Positions 26,013 through 34,987 of a DNA stretch of 46,182 bases are shown piece by piece. Position numbers and translations under genes: made by a program. The notes beneath the pieces are model-generated. The model saw nothing but the letters and a program-made list of their open reading frames with translations, searched no databases and was not told the origin of the DNA. The DNA lies in NCBI GenBank assembly GCA_964525565.1, contig CAZGHI010000018.1, positions 1-46,182 of the forward strand, in the 5' to 3' direction. This stretch comes from OLB6 sp964525565. GTDB lineage: Bacteria; Bacteroidota; Ignavibacteria; Kapaibacteriales; Kapaibacteriaceae. Position 1 is the first letter of the stretch. Each line of letters begins with the position of its first letter.

Positions 26013-26891
26013 TTATTCCGGAACGTTATCGAGCATGGAATCTATAACTGTACATGTGGAGGCTGTAGGTGGCGTTAGTGGAAGTCGGTACGTTAGTGCG
26101 ATGTTTTGCAGGCAGTGCATAATGTACTTGACTGGAATAGGATTGCTCTCAAGAAAATTCGCCCTGTACCACGGTAGCAGCTCACGATGTAGTGCCTTTG
26201 CCCGATCGGTTTCATTTGCAAGAGCTGCGTGAATCAAGGTGCCATACGTCACAGGTGCATAATTACTGATTACCGCAATCACTCCCTTACCTCCAACGGT
26301 TATGGTTGGTAGAGCAAGATCGTCGTCTCCTGCCAATACGCTCACGTGGGGGGGGGCTTGCGCTGCAATCTGTGCAATCTGTGCAAGGTTAGCGCTGGCT
26401 TCTTTAGTTGCAACAACCAAGGGTATGGCATCCATGATTGCCAACTGCGTCTCGACACTCATGTTCGTTGCTGTTCTTCCCGGCACATTATAAAGTATTT
26501 GAGGAAGATTCGTTGCATCTGCAACAGCGCTATGATGTCCAATCAAGCCTGCCTGCGTTGGTTTATTGTAGTATGGCGTAACAACGAGGAGGGCGGAGGC
26601 GCCGGCTTTTTCTGCTGCCCTACTAGCTGCAACCGTTTCGGCAGTGTTATTCGAGCCACTACCGGCGATTACCGGAATACGTCCGTCTGCAACAGCCACC
26701 GCTTCGCACCACAGGGAATACTTCTCGTCGGTAGTTAGTGTTGCCGCTTCGCCAGTAGAGCCTGCAATTACAACGCCATTCACTCCGGCTGTAATTTGCC
26801 GGTCAACCAACTTCCGGAAAGCGCTGATGTCCAATCCACCGTCTGCATCGAACGGAGTGATCACGGCGGTATATAACCCATATAACGTCAT
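26013..26891 (-). CDS. dapA: 4-hydroxy-tetrahydrodipicolinate synthase
   Basis: A 292-residue class I aldolase that condenses pyruvate and aspartate semialdehyde in lysine and peptidoglycan-precursor synthesis. The Schiff-base lysine is K163 in VATKEAS, with Y134 in YNVPGRT and the GSTGE loop at 44-48; PYYNKPTQ is at 107-113. Length and motifs are canonical, and the usual N-terminus (MTLYGLYTAVITPF) fixes the start. A G/C run of nine (26348-26356) encodes Ala-Pro-Pro-His and is in frame. The first codons overlap the DUF58 stop by four bases. Confidence 0.94.
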   Translation of the reverse strand: MTLYGLYTAVITPFDADGGLDISAFRKLVDRQITAGVNGVVIAGSTGEAATLTTDEKYSLWCEAVAVADGRIPVIAGSGSNNTAETVAASRAAEKAGASALLVVTPYYNKPTQAGLIGHHSAVADATNLPQILYNVPGRTATNMSVETQLAIMDAIPLVVATKEASANLAQIAQIAAQAPPHVSVLAGDDDLALPTITVGGKGVIAVISNYAPVTYGTLIHAALANETDRAKALHRELLPWYRANFLESNPIPVKYIMHCLQNIALTYRLPLTPPTASTCTVIDSMLDNVPE

Positions 26892-27784
26892 TGTCTGCCG
26901 GCCCTCTTCACGATATATTCGCGCAATGCAACATCAAACGACTTATCGGTAGTAATTCGTACATAGTCAACATTCTGCATTCTGCACTCGCGCTTGACTT
27001 CAGTACAGAAGTCTTCGATAGCCATGCGATAGCTGCGCTGCAGATGCAATGGGTGTGTAGGTAGTTCAAGGCCCGTTTCCATATCCTTAAAAACTGCTGA
27101 CGACGTGAATGCAAAGTCCACCTCTCGTGGATCCAGGATGTGCATTACGAGCACGTCGTGCCGATTATGTCGGAAGTGTCGCAACGCCTGCATGATGCTG
27201 GACGGATCGTCGAAGAGATCACTGATGATTACAACCAACCCACGGCGTGTTAACCGCTCTGCCAGCGAGTGCAGCGCTTGGGCCATGCCTGTAGTGTTAT
27301 GGGGTTGTGCAGCGTTTAGTGCCTTTATCAGTTCACTGATGTATGGACGCTTACTACTAGGTGGCAGGTATAGTTCAACCTGTGTAGTGTAGAGGGCCAA
27401 CCCTACGGCATCGCGTTGTTGAAGCACCAGGTACGACAATGCAGCTGTCAGATAACTACCGTATGCAAATTTACTAATATGTCCGTCGCTGGCATACGCC
27501 ATGCTGGCACTGCAGTCAAGAGCTATCACACAACGAAGATTTGTTTCATCTTCATACTGCTTCACATAAAAGCGATTGCTCCGCCCGTACATTTTCCAGT
27601 CAATGTGCTTCAGCTCGTCACCGTGACGGTACTGACGATGCTCAGAGAACTCAGCCGAAAAACCATGGAAGGGGCTTTTGTGCATTCCGGTAATAAAGCC
27701 CTCTACAACCAGGCGGGCACGCAGTTCCATACTGCCTAGTTTAGCAACAACATCGGGATTAAGATATGAGGTTACGTTTTGCAT
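26888..27784 (-). CDS. DUF58 (von Willebrand A-fold) protein
   Basis: A 298-residue DUF58 protein. The family block SPFHGFSAEFSEHRQY and GDELKHIDWKMYGRS near residues 38-68 is followed by a vWA-like domain with a MIDAS-like DCSAS motif near 92-96. DUF58 proteins commonly sit beside MoxR AAA+ ATPases and take part in metal insertion or protein remodelling. No MoxR gene is next to it here, so its partner is elsewhere or absent. It is in the minus-strand operon between the NarL-type regulator (gap 40 bases) and dapA (overlap 4). Confidence 0.88.
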   Translation of the reverse strand: MQNVTSYLNPDVVAKLGSMELRARLVVEGFITGMHKSPFHGFSAEFSEHRQYRHGDELKHIDWKMYGRSNRFYVKQYEDETNLRCVIALDCSASMAYASDGHISKFAYGSYLTAALSYLVLQQRDAVGLALYTTQVELYLPPSSKRPYISELIKALNAAQPHNTTGMAQALHSLAERLTRRGLVVIISDLFDDPSSIMQALRHFRHNRHDVLVMHILDPREVDFAFTSSAVFKDMETGLELPTHPLHLQRSYRMAIEDFCTEVKRECRMQNVDYVRITTDKSFDVALREYIVKRAGRQ

Positions 27785-27824
27785 GATCGGTCAGAAACAA
27801 TGGAGTCGGCTCCTGTAACGACGA

Positions 27825-28505
27825 TCAAGCTTCTTCTGTGGTGCCGTGCAGGTTGAAATATGTTGCATGGAGTAAGGCAAACCGAACGAGACCGGCAGCA
27901 TTCTTCAAACCCAGTTTATCCATGATGCGGGCGCGATGAGTTTCAACAGTGCGAGGGCTGATAAACAGCTTTTTGCCAATGTCTTGACTGGTAAGCCCCT
28001 TTGCAACCAAGGCGACGATTTCCTCTTCGCGTTTGGTAAGACTAATTGGTGGCGTATCTGAAGATCGGGTTTCAGAGGGAGTACCTTCAAGTTGTGCGAG
28101 AACCGTACGACTGTACACACGCTCGCCCAACATGACTTTTCGAATGGCTTCGATAAGTTCATTCGATGTTACTTCCTTGCTTAAGTAACCATCGGCACCT
28201 GCATAAATAGCACGCTGAATTGAAGTTTGATCTTCTGCAGAACTTACCATGATAATATTACATTCGGGCATCTCTGCCTTAATGCGTTGCGCAGCCTCGA
28301 TGCCGGAAACCTGAGGCATGAGTACGTCCATGAGGATTAGGTTGGGCTTTAAGGTACGAGCAAGGTCAATAGTCTGCGCACCATTTACCGTTTCTGCTAC
28401 AACTTCTATGTCTGCTGCACTCGATAACAGCCTACGTATTCCGATTCTGGATATTTCGTGGTCATCTGCGATGAGTATGCGGATGGGATTATTGATGTCA
28501 GGCAT
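27825..28505 (-). CDS. NarL/FixJ-family response regulator
   Basis: A 226-residue two-domain regulator. The receiver (about 8-125) has acidic D14/D15, phospho-acceptor D60 in ILMDVLMP and the conserved LSKE lysine near 113. The LuxR-type helix-turn-helix (about 155-215) reads LTKREEEIVALVAKGLTSQD and RTVETHRARIMDKL. It is a DNA-binding response regulator that acts on its targets when phosphorylated. No histidine kinase is in the window, and it is 91 bases after the end of nadE, so it may or may not belong to that operon. Confidence 0.92.
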   Translation of the reverse strand: MPDINNPIRILIADDHEISRIGIRRLLSSAADIEVVAETVNGAQTIDLARTLKPNLILMDVLMPQVSGIEAAQRIKAEMPECNIIMVSSAEDQTSIQRAIYAGADGYLSKEVTSNELIEAIRKVMLGERVYSRTVLAQLEGTPSETRSSDTPPISLTKREEEIVALVAKGLTSQDIGKKLFISPRTVETHRARIMDKLGLKNAAGLVRFALLHATYFNLHGTTEEA

Positions 28506-28596
28506 AGTGGTACGTACATCTATCTATGTGTCAGTGCGAAATATACTAAGAGACAACGTAAAATATACTAACAGAGTTCCACGAATCAATATCATT

Positions 28597-30550
28597 TTAC
28601 AGTTGGCTTCGCCATAACTGCACATCGGCATCACTTGGCATGCGCCAGTCAGCCCTNNNNNNNNNNGCGAAAGGGCAAGGCTGCCAATTTTTACACCGTC
28701 GGGCATGCTACTTCGCTTGAACTGATTGGCAAAAAATCGTTCAAGAAACAGCACGAACCATGCCCGTAACTGTTCTGCAGAGTACAGTTCCGCAAATGCG
28801 TAGCATGCAAGGATGTAGGTGCTGTGTACCGACCGTTGTAATCGCACAAAATGGTAGAGGAAGAAGTCGTGCACTTCGTAGGGACCTAATATCTGCTCCG
28901 TATGTTGTTGTATAGATCCATCAGAATGCAGGGGGAGAAGTTCAGGCGATACCGGTGTCTCCAGAACATCTTCCAATACGGACCTCAACTCAGGTGAAGC
29001 TTTCGATAGTGCATACCATGAAATGAGATAGCGAACGAGCGTTTTAGGGACACCGGCATTTACATGATACATTGCCATGTGGTCGGCATTAAACGTACAC
29101 CAGCCGAGAGCAAGTTCGCTCAAGTCTGCTGTGCCTACAACAATGCCGTTTTCCATATTTGCAGTATCCATCAGAATGTGCGTTCGCCGCCGCGCCTGCG
29201 CGTTCTCGTACACCACGTTGTGTACCGAAGAAGAGTGCCCAACATCTTCAAAATGGCGTAGTACAGAATCCGAAATATCGATTTCTTTGATTTTCGAACC
29301 GGTATGTTTGGCGAGCAAACGTNNNNNNNNNNNNNNNNNNNNNNCGTTCGCATTGAGGTTCCTAATCCGGGCATGGTAACTGCAATCACAGTGTGATGAG
29401 CAAGCCCGAGTAATTCGCAGGCCTCTATGCAAACCAGTAAAGCCAAAGTGCTGTCAAGTCCTCCCGAGACACCAAGAACGATATGTCTCGCAGCAGCTCT
29501 TTGCATCCGAACGGCTAGGGCGGTAGCCTGAAGCAGGAGAATGTCTTCGCAACGCTCAGAACGTTCCGATGCCTCCACCGGAACAAAGGGTAATGCCGGA
29601 AGGGGCTTTAGGATACTTGTCCGTCTTGCCTGATGCAGCGGTACTGTGATGTAACGCATGGCAGATTCGGGGACATTCTGCGTAAACGTTGTTGAGTTTC
29701 GGCGCTCACACTGCAGACGTTCAATATCAACATCGGCAAGTGCCCAAGCCCCCTGTAATGCAAGCCGTGGACTCTCAGCACTAATATCACCGGCTTCGCA
29801 TATCAAACAGTGTCCGCTAAACACCGTGTCGGTTGTGCTTTCTGTAGGTCCTGCAGAAGCATAGGCATATGCCGACCAGGTTCGTGCACTTTGCTGGCGC
29901 ACAAGGTTGCGTCTGTACTCTGCTTTCCCCACTATCTCGTTGCTAGCCGATGGGTTCAGAATGATGGTGGCTCCATGTTGCGTTAGAAGGCCACTAGGAG
30001 GATGCACTGACCATAAATCTTCGCAGATTTCAATGCCAAAGGTTGTGCTTCCGTTGCTGTTCCCAAAGAGAAGGTCTGTTCCGAATGGAATTGGATGATG
30101 GTTAACCTCTATCTCGTTTGACAATCGATTTACGCCACTGGTAAACCAGCGATGCTCGTAATACTCGTTCGATGAAGGGAGGTAGGTTTTAGGAACAATT
30201 CCATGAACCCCCCCCCCACCAATAACGGCTGCACAATTAAAGATCTGTGCGTTTACTGCTATCGGTAAACCCACAACAACAAGTGGATGTACAGAAGAAG
30301 ACCGCTCTGCCAAATCAGAAAGCGCGCTCAGCGAAGCGCTCAGCAGATCCGGTGAACGAATAAGATCGCCAAGAGAGTACCCGGTAATGCAGAGTTCAGG
30401 GAATACGACTAGATCTGCCCCTTCGGACTCAGCACGGAGTACCCACTGCCAAATAGTGTCTGCATTATGCGGTACGTTCCCTACACGGACAGGCGGACTT
30501 ACAGCCGCAACTCTGCATAGGTGAAGAGCACCAACGTCCGCCTGCTTCAT
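28597..30550 (-). CDS. nadE: Glutamine-dependent NAD+ synthetase (with two assembly gaps)
   Basis: NadE amidates deamido-NAD+ to NAD+ using glutamine. The N-terminal nitrilase-type glutaminase domain has the Glu/Lys/Cys set: VVFPELCITGY near 48, VPKTYLPSSNEYYEHRWF near 121 and GIEICEDLW near 173. The synthetase domain begins with LGVSGGLDSTLALL (P-loop of the PPi-synthetase type) and continues with GTADLSELALGW. The C-terminal end after the first gap reads ADWRMPSDADVQLWRSQL, typical of the family, and gives the TAA at 28597. N runs at 28657-28666 and 29323-29344 break the frame; neither restores it as written, so the gap sizes are estimates. A C10 run (30208-30217) encodes Gly-Gly-Gly-Gly-Val in frame. 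The start overlaps the marR stop (TAATG). Confidence 0.93.
28657..28666. other. Assembly gap (10 N) in nadE
   Basis: Ten unknown bases within the 3' part of nadE, between codons for SLALS and the terminal DWRMPSDA segment. Size is nominal. Confidence 0.99.
29323..29344. other. Assembly gap (22 N) in nadE
   Basis: Twenty-two unknown bases within the synthetase domain, between GLGTSMRT and RLLAKHTG. The true length must restore the frame, so 22 is nominal. Confidence 0.99.
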
Positions 30551-30990
30551 TATTCCCAGGAAATGGCGCCTATAAGCTGCTTATTAAACTTATCGTTTGC
30601 GCTGTTGCCAAAAACTTCTTTATCAACCTTACGAATGATTCTGGTGGCCTGTTTTAACAGCGAAGCACCACTCTTCGTGATTGACAGAACAACGGCTCGT
30701 TGGTCCGACGGATGTAGATTCCGTTTAACGGCTCCACGCTCTTCAAGAATGCGGATGTGTTTCGAAACCAGCATCGCATCAATACCAGTAAACCGACTTA
30801 GGTGAGCCTGTTTTACCGGTTCATCTGACTTCATCAGTGCACTGAGACATAAAAGAAGGATGTACTGCGTTGGGCTCATGTCAATTTCTTCCAATGCAGC
30901 ATCGGCAGCATAATCCCAGCGTACAGCAACGCTGGCAACCAACACTCCCGTTGCCTCGGCCAAGTCTCCGGTAATCAGTTTTTTGCTCAT
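30550..30990 (-). CDS. MarR-family transcriptional regulator
   Basis: A 146-residue winged-helix protein. The DNA-binding part spans about residues 55-110: VKQAHLSRFTGIDAMLVSKHIRILEERG, cut here between helix 2 and the recognition helix (AMLVSKHIRILEERGAV), and the wing SDQRAVVLSITKSG. The N-terminus (LVASVAVRWDYAADAAL) and C-terminus supply the dimer helices. MarR proteins are usually repressors released by small ligands or oxidation. Its gene precedes nadE with a TAATG overlap, so it co-expresses with NAD synthesis. Upstream direct repeats with TAnnTTTG elements suggest autoregulation. Confidence 0.87.
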   Translation of the reverse strand: MSKKLITGDLAEATGVLVASVAVRWDYAADAALEEIDMSPTQYILLLCLSALMKSDEPVKQAHLSRFTGIDAMLVSKHIRILEERGAVKRNLHPSDQRAVVLSITKSGASLLKQATRIIRKVDKEVFGNSANDKFNKQLIGAISWE

Positions 30991-31007
30991 GTTTCGTCCT
31001 TTAGTGT

Positions 31008-31070
31008 AACAATGTTGAGTACAAATTTAACGATGTTGAGTACAAACTTAACGATGTTGATTTTTGTGGA
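31008..31070 (-). promoter_or_regulatory. Three direct repeats of 21 bases, probable marR operator/promoter
   Basis: Units begin at 31008, 31029 and 31050 on the plus strand with the core AACGATGTTGAGTACAAA; the first differs at one core position and the third is degenerate after GATGTTGA. The 21-base period puts the units on the same face of the helix. On the minus strand two of the units contain TAnnTTTG (plus positions 31022-31029 and 31043-31050), so they could be both operator and promoter for marR, 32 bases from its ATG. Confidence 0.6.
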
Positions 31071-31102
31071 ATGGAATTAGCTCACAATGTCGTTCATTAG
31101 CA

Positions 31103-31133
31103 TTGACAAGTTATATTGTGACACGTTTGTCAC
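31103..31133 (+). promoter_or_regulatory. rrf2 promoter and palindromic operator
   Basis: TTGACA at 31103-31108 is a perfect -35-like element. The palindrome GTGACA-CGTT-TGTCAC (31118-31133) covers the expected -10/-7 region (CACGTTTG, one mismatch to TAnnTTTG) and ends 24 bases before the ATG at 31158. A regulator bound here would block initiation; Rrf2 autoregulation or a Crp/Fnr-type protein are the obvious candidates. Confidence 0.5.
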
Positions 31134-31157
31134 CATATCAGGAATACCGGCAAAACG

Positions 31158-31586
31158 ATGATATCAAAATCCACATCGTATGCGATACAGGCGCTTACAT
31201 ACCTGGCATCGCAGGTTGAAAAGCGTGAATACATAACAATCAGCGAAATAGCGGAGGCTGTTAATGTGCCGTACCATTTCTTAAAGAAGATACTTGCACT
31301 TCTTGCACAGAGTGGTTTACTGATTTCGCAGCGAAGTGCACGCGGGGGAGTTACGTTTGCGCGAGATCCGAGGCAGATAACGCTTCTCGACATCATTAAA
31401 GAACTTGACGGACCGGCACTGTTTACAGAGTGCATCCTTAATCTGCCTGGTTGCGGGGCAAGTCAGCCATGTGCACTTCACAACTCATGGGCTGTAGAAC
31501 GAAACCGTTTGGAGCTGATGTTCTCCTCGACCTCGCTTGCAGATGTAGCTAGCCGCCTCAAGGAGAGGAACATCAGAAATCGTTGA
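31158..31586 (+). CDS. Rrf2-family transcriptional regulator with three cysteines
   Basis: A 142-residue Rrf2 protein. The N-terminal winged helix (about 1-60) shows the family start MISKSTSYAIQALTYLA and YHFLKKILALLAQSGLL, then ARGG at the wing. The dimer region has C92, C99 and C105 (C-X6-C-X5-C), the position where IscR and NsrR bind an iron-sulfur cluster that senses NO, oxygen or cluster status. It precedes the nos operon on the same strand with a 91-base gap that holds a second promoter. I infer a role in controlling N2O reduction, possibly through NO; this rests on position and cysteines only. Confidence 0.85.
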   Translation: MISKSTSYAIQALTYLASQVEKREYITISEIAEAVNVPYHFLKKILALLAQSGLLISQRSARGGVTFARDPRQITLLDIIKELDGPALFTECILNLPGCGASQPCALHNSWAVERNRLELMFSSTSLADVASRLKERNIRNR

Positions 31587-31621
31587 TCTTCTATTTGTTG
31601 TTGCAGACTTGGAAATAAATC

Positions 31622-31670
31622 TTGCATAAAAAGTATTTTTTCTATATTTGTGATAAGTGACTCTCTTATC
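31622..31670 (+). promoter_or_regulatory. nos operon promoter with a palindromic operator on the start site
   Basis: TTG at 31622-31624, eighteen bases, then TATATTTG at 31643-31650, a perfect Bacteroidota -7 (TAnnTTTG). The 19-base near-perfect palindrome GATAAG-n-GA-n-TC-n-CTTATC occupies 31652-31670, immediately after the -7, where transcription would begin. The first ATG is at 31678. The placement is typical of a repressor site and makes the adjacent Rrf2 protein the leading candidate ligand. Confidence 0.6.
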
Positions 31671-31677
31671 GCCAGCT

Positions 31678-32013
31678 ATGATGCACACCAACTTTCATCC
31701 TGTTCTTAACTTACTGAACCGTGTTGCACTGGTGGAAGGCGGACACTATCCTGACATTATTGCTATTGCTGAAGTTGTTGCCGAGCTAGAACGCACCGTC
31801 CGTACAATCGAAGATTCACATGCCTCCATTCTGTCCAGAGCGCAAGCCTTGTCACTGACAAAGAGGAAACTGCACCGATTACATCTACTGTCACATGAGT
31901 TTACAACGCCCAAAGGTGGCAGCGCTTACTATGCTCAGGCTATGGCGGAAGTTCAAAAACTTACAACCGATCTCGAACTCAAACTCGAACAACTATCAAC
32001 GGAGGAACAATGA
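31678..32013 (+). CDS. Small helical protein, first gene of the nos operon
   Basis: A 111-residue protein with tandem start ATGs at 31678 and 31681 and no Shine-Dalgarno, on a leader of only about 20 bases. It is almost all helix with heptad-like spacing: IIAIAEVVAELERTVRTIE, then LSRAQALSLTKRKLHRLHLL, and EVQKLTTDLELKLEQL. It has several His residues in the first half but no cysteine and no signal peptide, so it is cytoplasmic. I do not recognise the family. Its stop overlaps the ATG of the cytochrome gene (ATGA), so it is stoichiometrically coupled to the nos genes. It could be a scaffold or regulator. Confidence 0.65.
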   Translation: MMHTNFHPVLNLLNRVALVEGGHYPDIIAIAEVVAELERTVRTIEDSHASILSRAQALSLTKRKLHRLHLLSHEFTTPKGGSAYYAQAMAEVQKLTTDLELKLEQLSTEEQ

Positions 32014-32453
32014 AATCAATTCTTTATATCTGCTTGGCTGTACTTGTCGTGACAGCCTGCAACAGTGCTGATGAAGCAAAGCAGGAAACTGACAGCGTCT
32101 TTGAGGTGAAGAAACCGAAAGCGGTGTATGGAAAAATCCAACATGTTGACATTAGTCCGGAAGTCAACGCAGCCATGGCTGCTGCCGGCAAGGAAGTGTA
32201 CGAAGTAAAGTGTACAGCATGCCATAAGTACGAAGAACGGTACGTTGGTCCGGCGTTGGGTAAGGTTACCGAGCGAAGAACACCTGAGTATGTAATGAAT
32301 ATGATACTTGACACAGAAACGATGATAGAAAATGACGACACGGTGAAGTGCCTTCTTCAGGAATACCTCATGCGCATGCCAAACCAGAATGTTGATGAGA
32401 AGGATGCGCGCAATGTGCTCGAACATCTGCGGGAATACGCTCAGAATCATTAA
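32010..32453 (+). CDS. Lipoprotein cytochrome c of the nos operon
   Basis: A 147-residue mono-haem cytochrome c with signal peptide MKSILYICLAVLVV and lipobox VTAC (C17), so it is membrane-anchored on the periplasmic side. The haem motif is CTACH (C68, C71, H72) and the likely axial Met is in EYLMRMPNQNV near 121-123. GPALGKVTERR is the usual distal segment. GGAGG five bases before the ATG at 32010 is a strong ribosome-binding site. Such a cytochrome beside a clade II nosZ is the probable electron donor from the quinol-cytochrome branch to NosZ. It lies 37 bases before nosZ. Confidence 0.9.
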   Translation: MKSILYICLAVLVVTACNSADEAKQETDSVFEVKKPKAVYGKIQHVDISPEVNAAMAAAGKEVYEVKCTACHKYEERYVGPALGKVTERRTPEYVMNMILDTETMIENDDTVKCLLQEYLMRMPNQNVDEKDARNVLEHLREYAQNH

Positions 32454-32490
32454 ACAAGCATGTACCACCTTCACGTATTAAAGGCATAAT

Positions 32491-34412
32491 ATGAAACGTT
32501 ACATCACCTGGACACTGGTCGCCGTGCCGATAGTTGTCCTTCTTGTTATGGTCAGTTGCTCACAGCAAAACCAGGGCGGCGTTGGCGGCTCCGATGCCGC
32601 CTCGCAGGTGTACGTGGCTCCCGGAGAAAAAGACGCCTTCTACAATTTTGTTTCCGGAGGGTTCAGCGGCCAAATGTCTGTGTATGGCCTTCCAAGCGGT
32701 CGTCTGTTTCGCGTGATTCCCGTTTTTTCTGTTGATCCGGAAAAAGGTTGGGGCTTTAGCGAGGAAACAAAACCAATGCTGATGACTTCGCATGGTTTTA
32801 TCCCTTGGGATGATGCGCACCATCCGGTACTGTCTATGACGGATGGCATGCAAGATGGCAAGTTTGCATTTATCAATGGAAACAACACCCCGCGTATTGC
32901 ACGCATAGACCTGCGAGACTTCCGTACAAAAGAAATCATCGAGCTACCGAATAGCGCCGGTAACCACAGCAGTCCGTTCACTACGCAAAACAGCGAATAC
33001 GTTGTCGCTGGCACGCGCTTCTCCATTCCTGTACCCAACGAAGACGTAAGCATCAACGACTACAAAGAGAAGTTCCGCGGTACACTCAGCTTCGTGTCCA
33101 TGGACAAAGAGTCGGGTAGGTTTACACTGGCCTTCCAACTACTCATGCCCGGTTTCGATTACGATTTAGCTCGTGCAGGCAAGAATGCCTCCGCAGACTG
33201 GGTCTTCTTTTCTTGTTACAATGCAGAGCAAGCCCAAACAATTAAGGAAATCAATGCATCACAGTTCGACAAAGACTTTATTGTTGCTGTTAACTGGAAA
33301 ATGCTTGAACAAGCTGCTAAAAGCGGTAAGGGGCGCACGCTCAATGTTCGGTATGCACATAACGTGTATAACGATGAAACACATATGGCTACCCACACTC
33401 TGAAAGAAGGTGTCCGCATCCTCACCCCAACTGAAGTACCCGGAGCTGTGTACTACATACCAACTCCAAAATCACCTCATGGCGTTGATGTAGATCCAAC
33501 GGGAGAATTCATCGTTGGTGGCGGGAAGCTTGCTACGGTAATTCCTGTTCTTAGTTTTAGCAAGATTCAGAAGGCCATTGCGAATAAAGCCATAGAGAAG
33601 GAAATCGACGGAATACCGGTGCTGAAATATGCCGAGTGTATGGCCGGTGAAGTAAAGAATGCCGGCCTTGGACCACTACATACAGAGTTCGATGGCAACG
33701 GCTTTGCCTACACGTCCATGTTTGTAAGTTCAGAGATTACAAAGTGGTCACTTAAGGATTTCACGGTTGTTGATCGTGTGCCTACGTATTACTCCATCGG
33801 GCACCTTCTCGTGCCCGGTGGCGATACCAAAAAGCCGTGGGGCAAGTACGTTATCGCGTACAACAAAATCACAAAGNNNNNNNNNNNNNNNTGCCTACCG
33901 GTCCGGAACTTACGCAGAGCGCCCAGCTTTACGACATCTCCGGCGAAAAGATGAAGCTTTTGTTGGACTTCCCAACGATAGGCGAACCGCACTATGCACA
34001 GGCAATCCCTGCTGACCTCATCTCTCCTAACAGTACAAAATTTTACAAGATTGAAGAGAACAAACATCCTTATGCCATCAGGAAAGAGGCCGATGCACGT
34101 ATTGAGCGTAAAGGCAATGAAGTGCATGTGTATATGACCTCTATCCGTTCGCACTTTGCACCCGACAACATCGAGGGCGTGAAGGTTGGAGATAAGGTGT
34201 ACTTCCATGTTACCAACCTGGAGCAAGATTGGGACGTACCACACGGCTTCGCTGTTCAAGGGGCATCGAATGCAGAACTGCTGATCATGCCGGGTGAAAC
34301 ACAAACATTACTGTGGGAACCACGATATAGTGGCGTGTATGCCATGTATTGTACAGACTTTTGCTCGGCACTGCACCAGGAAATGCAGGGATACGTGAGG
34401 GTTTCACGGTGA
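32491..34412 (+). CDS. nosZ: Nitrous oxide reductase, clade II (Sec-exported lipoprotein)
   Basis: NosZ reduces N2O to N2 in the periplasm. The signal peptide (MKRYITWTLVAVPIVVLL) ends in a lipobox VSC (C23) and has no twin-arginine, which marks clade II. The seven-bladed propeller carries the CuZ histidines, seen in DDAHHP near residue 110, HVYNDETHMATHT and PHGVDVDPTG. The C-terminal cupredoxin domain has the CuA ligands in MYCTDFCSALHQEM. Length about 640 residues is normal. N bases at 33877-33891 fall in a loop (after YNKITK). Read as written they put the 3' part out of frame, since PTGPELTQ needs a gap length one more than a multiple of three. AAAGG precedes the ATG. GTGA joins it to the next gene. 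Confidence 0.96.
33877..33891. other. Assembly gap (15 N) in nosZ
   Basis: Fifteen unknown bases; the flanking nosZ halves fit only if the true length is 1 modulo 3 (10 bases would fit the usual family spacing). Confidence 0.99.
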
Positions 34413-34987
34413 GATCGTTCCATCGCATCATAATCGCCCTTTCTGCACTGAGCTTTCTGGGTCTGTTCTTCATGCCAATGTGGAGCATCTTTCTGGAAGC
34501 GCCGCAGTACCCAAAGGGAAACGAGCTGGGCATCATGATCTATATCAACAAGGTTCAGGGTGCCCAGCCAAACGACCTGCAAAACCTGAATGGTCTCAAT
34601 CACTACATCGGGATGAAGAAAATAGACCCCGATGCTATCCCGGAACTCCGATACATGCCATTCATTGTGGCCGGTCTTATCATCACCGGATTGTTCACAG
34701 CGTTTGCCGGTAACCGTACGGTGCTGCTGATCTGGTTGGTTGTTGTCTTGGCGGCAGGTGCTCTTGGTTTGTACGATTTCTATCAGTGGCTGTACGACTA
34801 CGGACACGACCTGGACCCTCGGGCAGCAATTAAAATTCCAGGCATGGCATATCAACCACCAGTCGTGGGTTCCAAGCAACTGTTGAATTTTGTGGCACAC
34901 TCATACCCGGCCGTTGGTTTCTACGTTATTGGAATCGGCTGGATTGTGGGAGCGGTTACATGGTTCGCATCAAGAAAAAAATCATGA
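34409..34987 (+). CDS. Four-helix membrane protein of the nos cluster
   Basis: A 192-residue protein with a GTG start overlapping the nosZ stop (GTGA). Four predicted helices lie near residues 7-25, 84-101, 104-124 and 168-187. The loop between helices 1 and 2 is long and faces one side; it contains KVQGAQPNDLQNLNGLNHY followed by GMKKIDP, a block rich in Asn and polar residues. Homologous membrane proteins accompany clade II nosZ in FCB genomes as far as I remember, with unknown role; a part in copper or electron delivery to NosZ is the usual guess. No metal-binding motif is obvious. Confidence 0.75.
   Translation: MRSFHRIIIALSALSFLGLFFMPMWSIFLEAPQYPKGNELGIMIYINKVQGAQPNDLQNLNGLNHYIGMKKIDPDAIPELRYMPFIVAGLIITGLFTAFAGNRTVLLIWLVVVLAAGALGLYDFYQWLYDYGHDLDPRAAIKIPGMAYQPPVVGSKQLLNFVAHSYPAVGFYVIGIGWIVGAVTWFASRKKS

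Noticed and set aside
31158..31586. Naming the Rrf2 protein nsrR
   Set aside because: Cysteine spacing and position are suggestive only; IscR-like or other Rrf2 types are not excluded.
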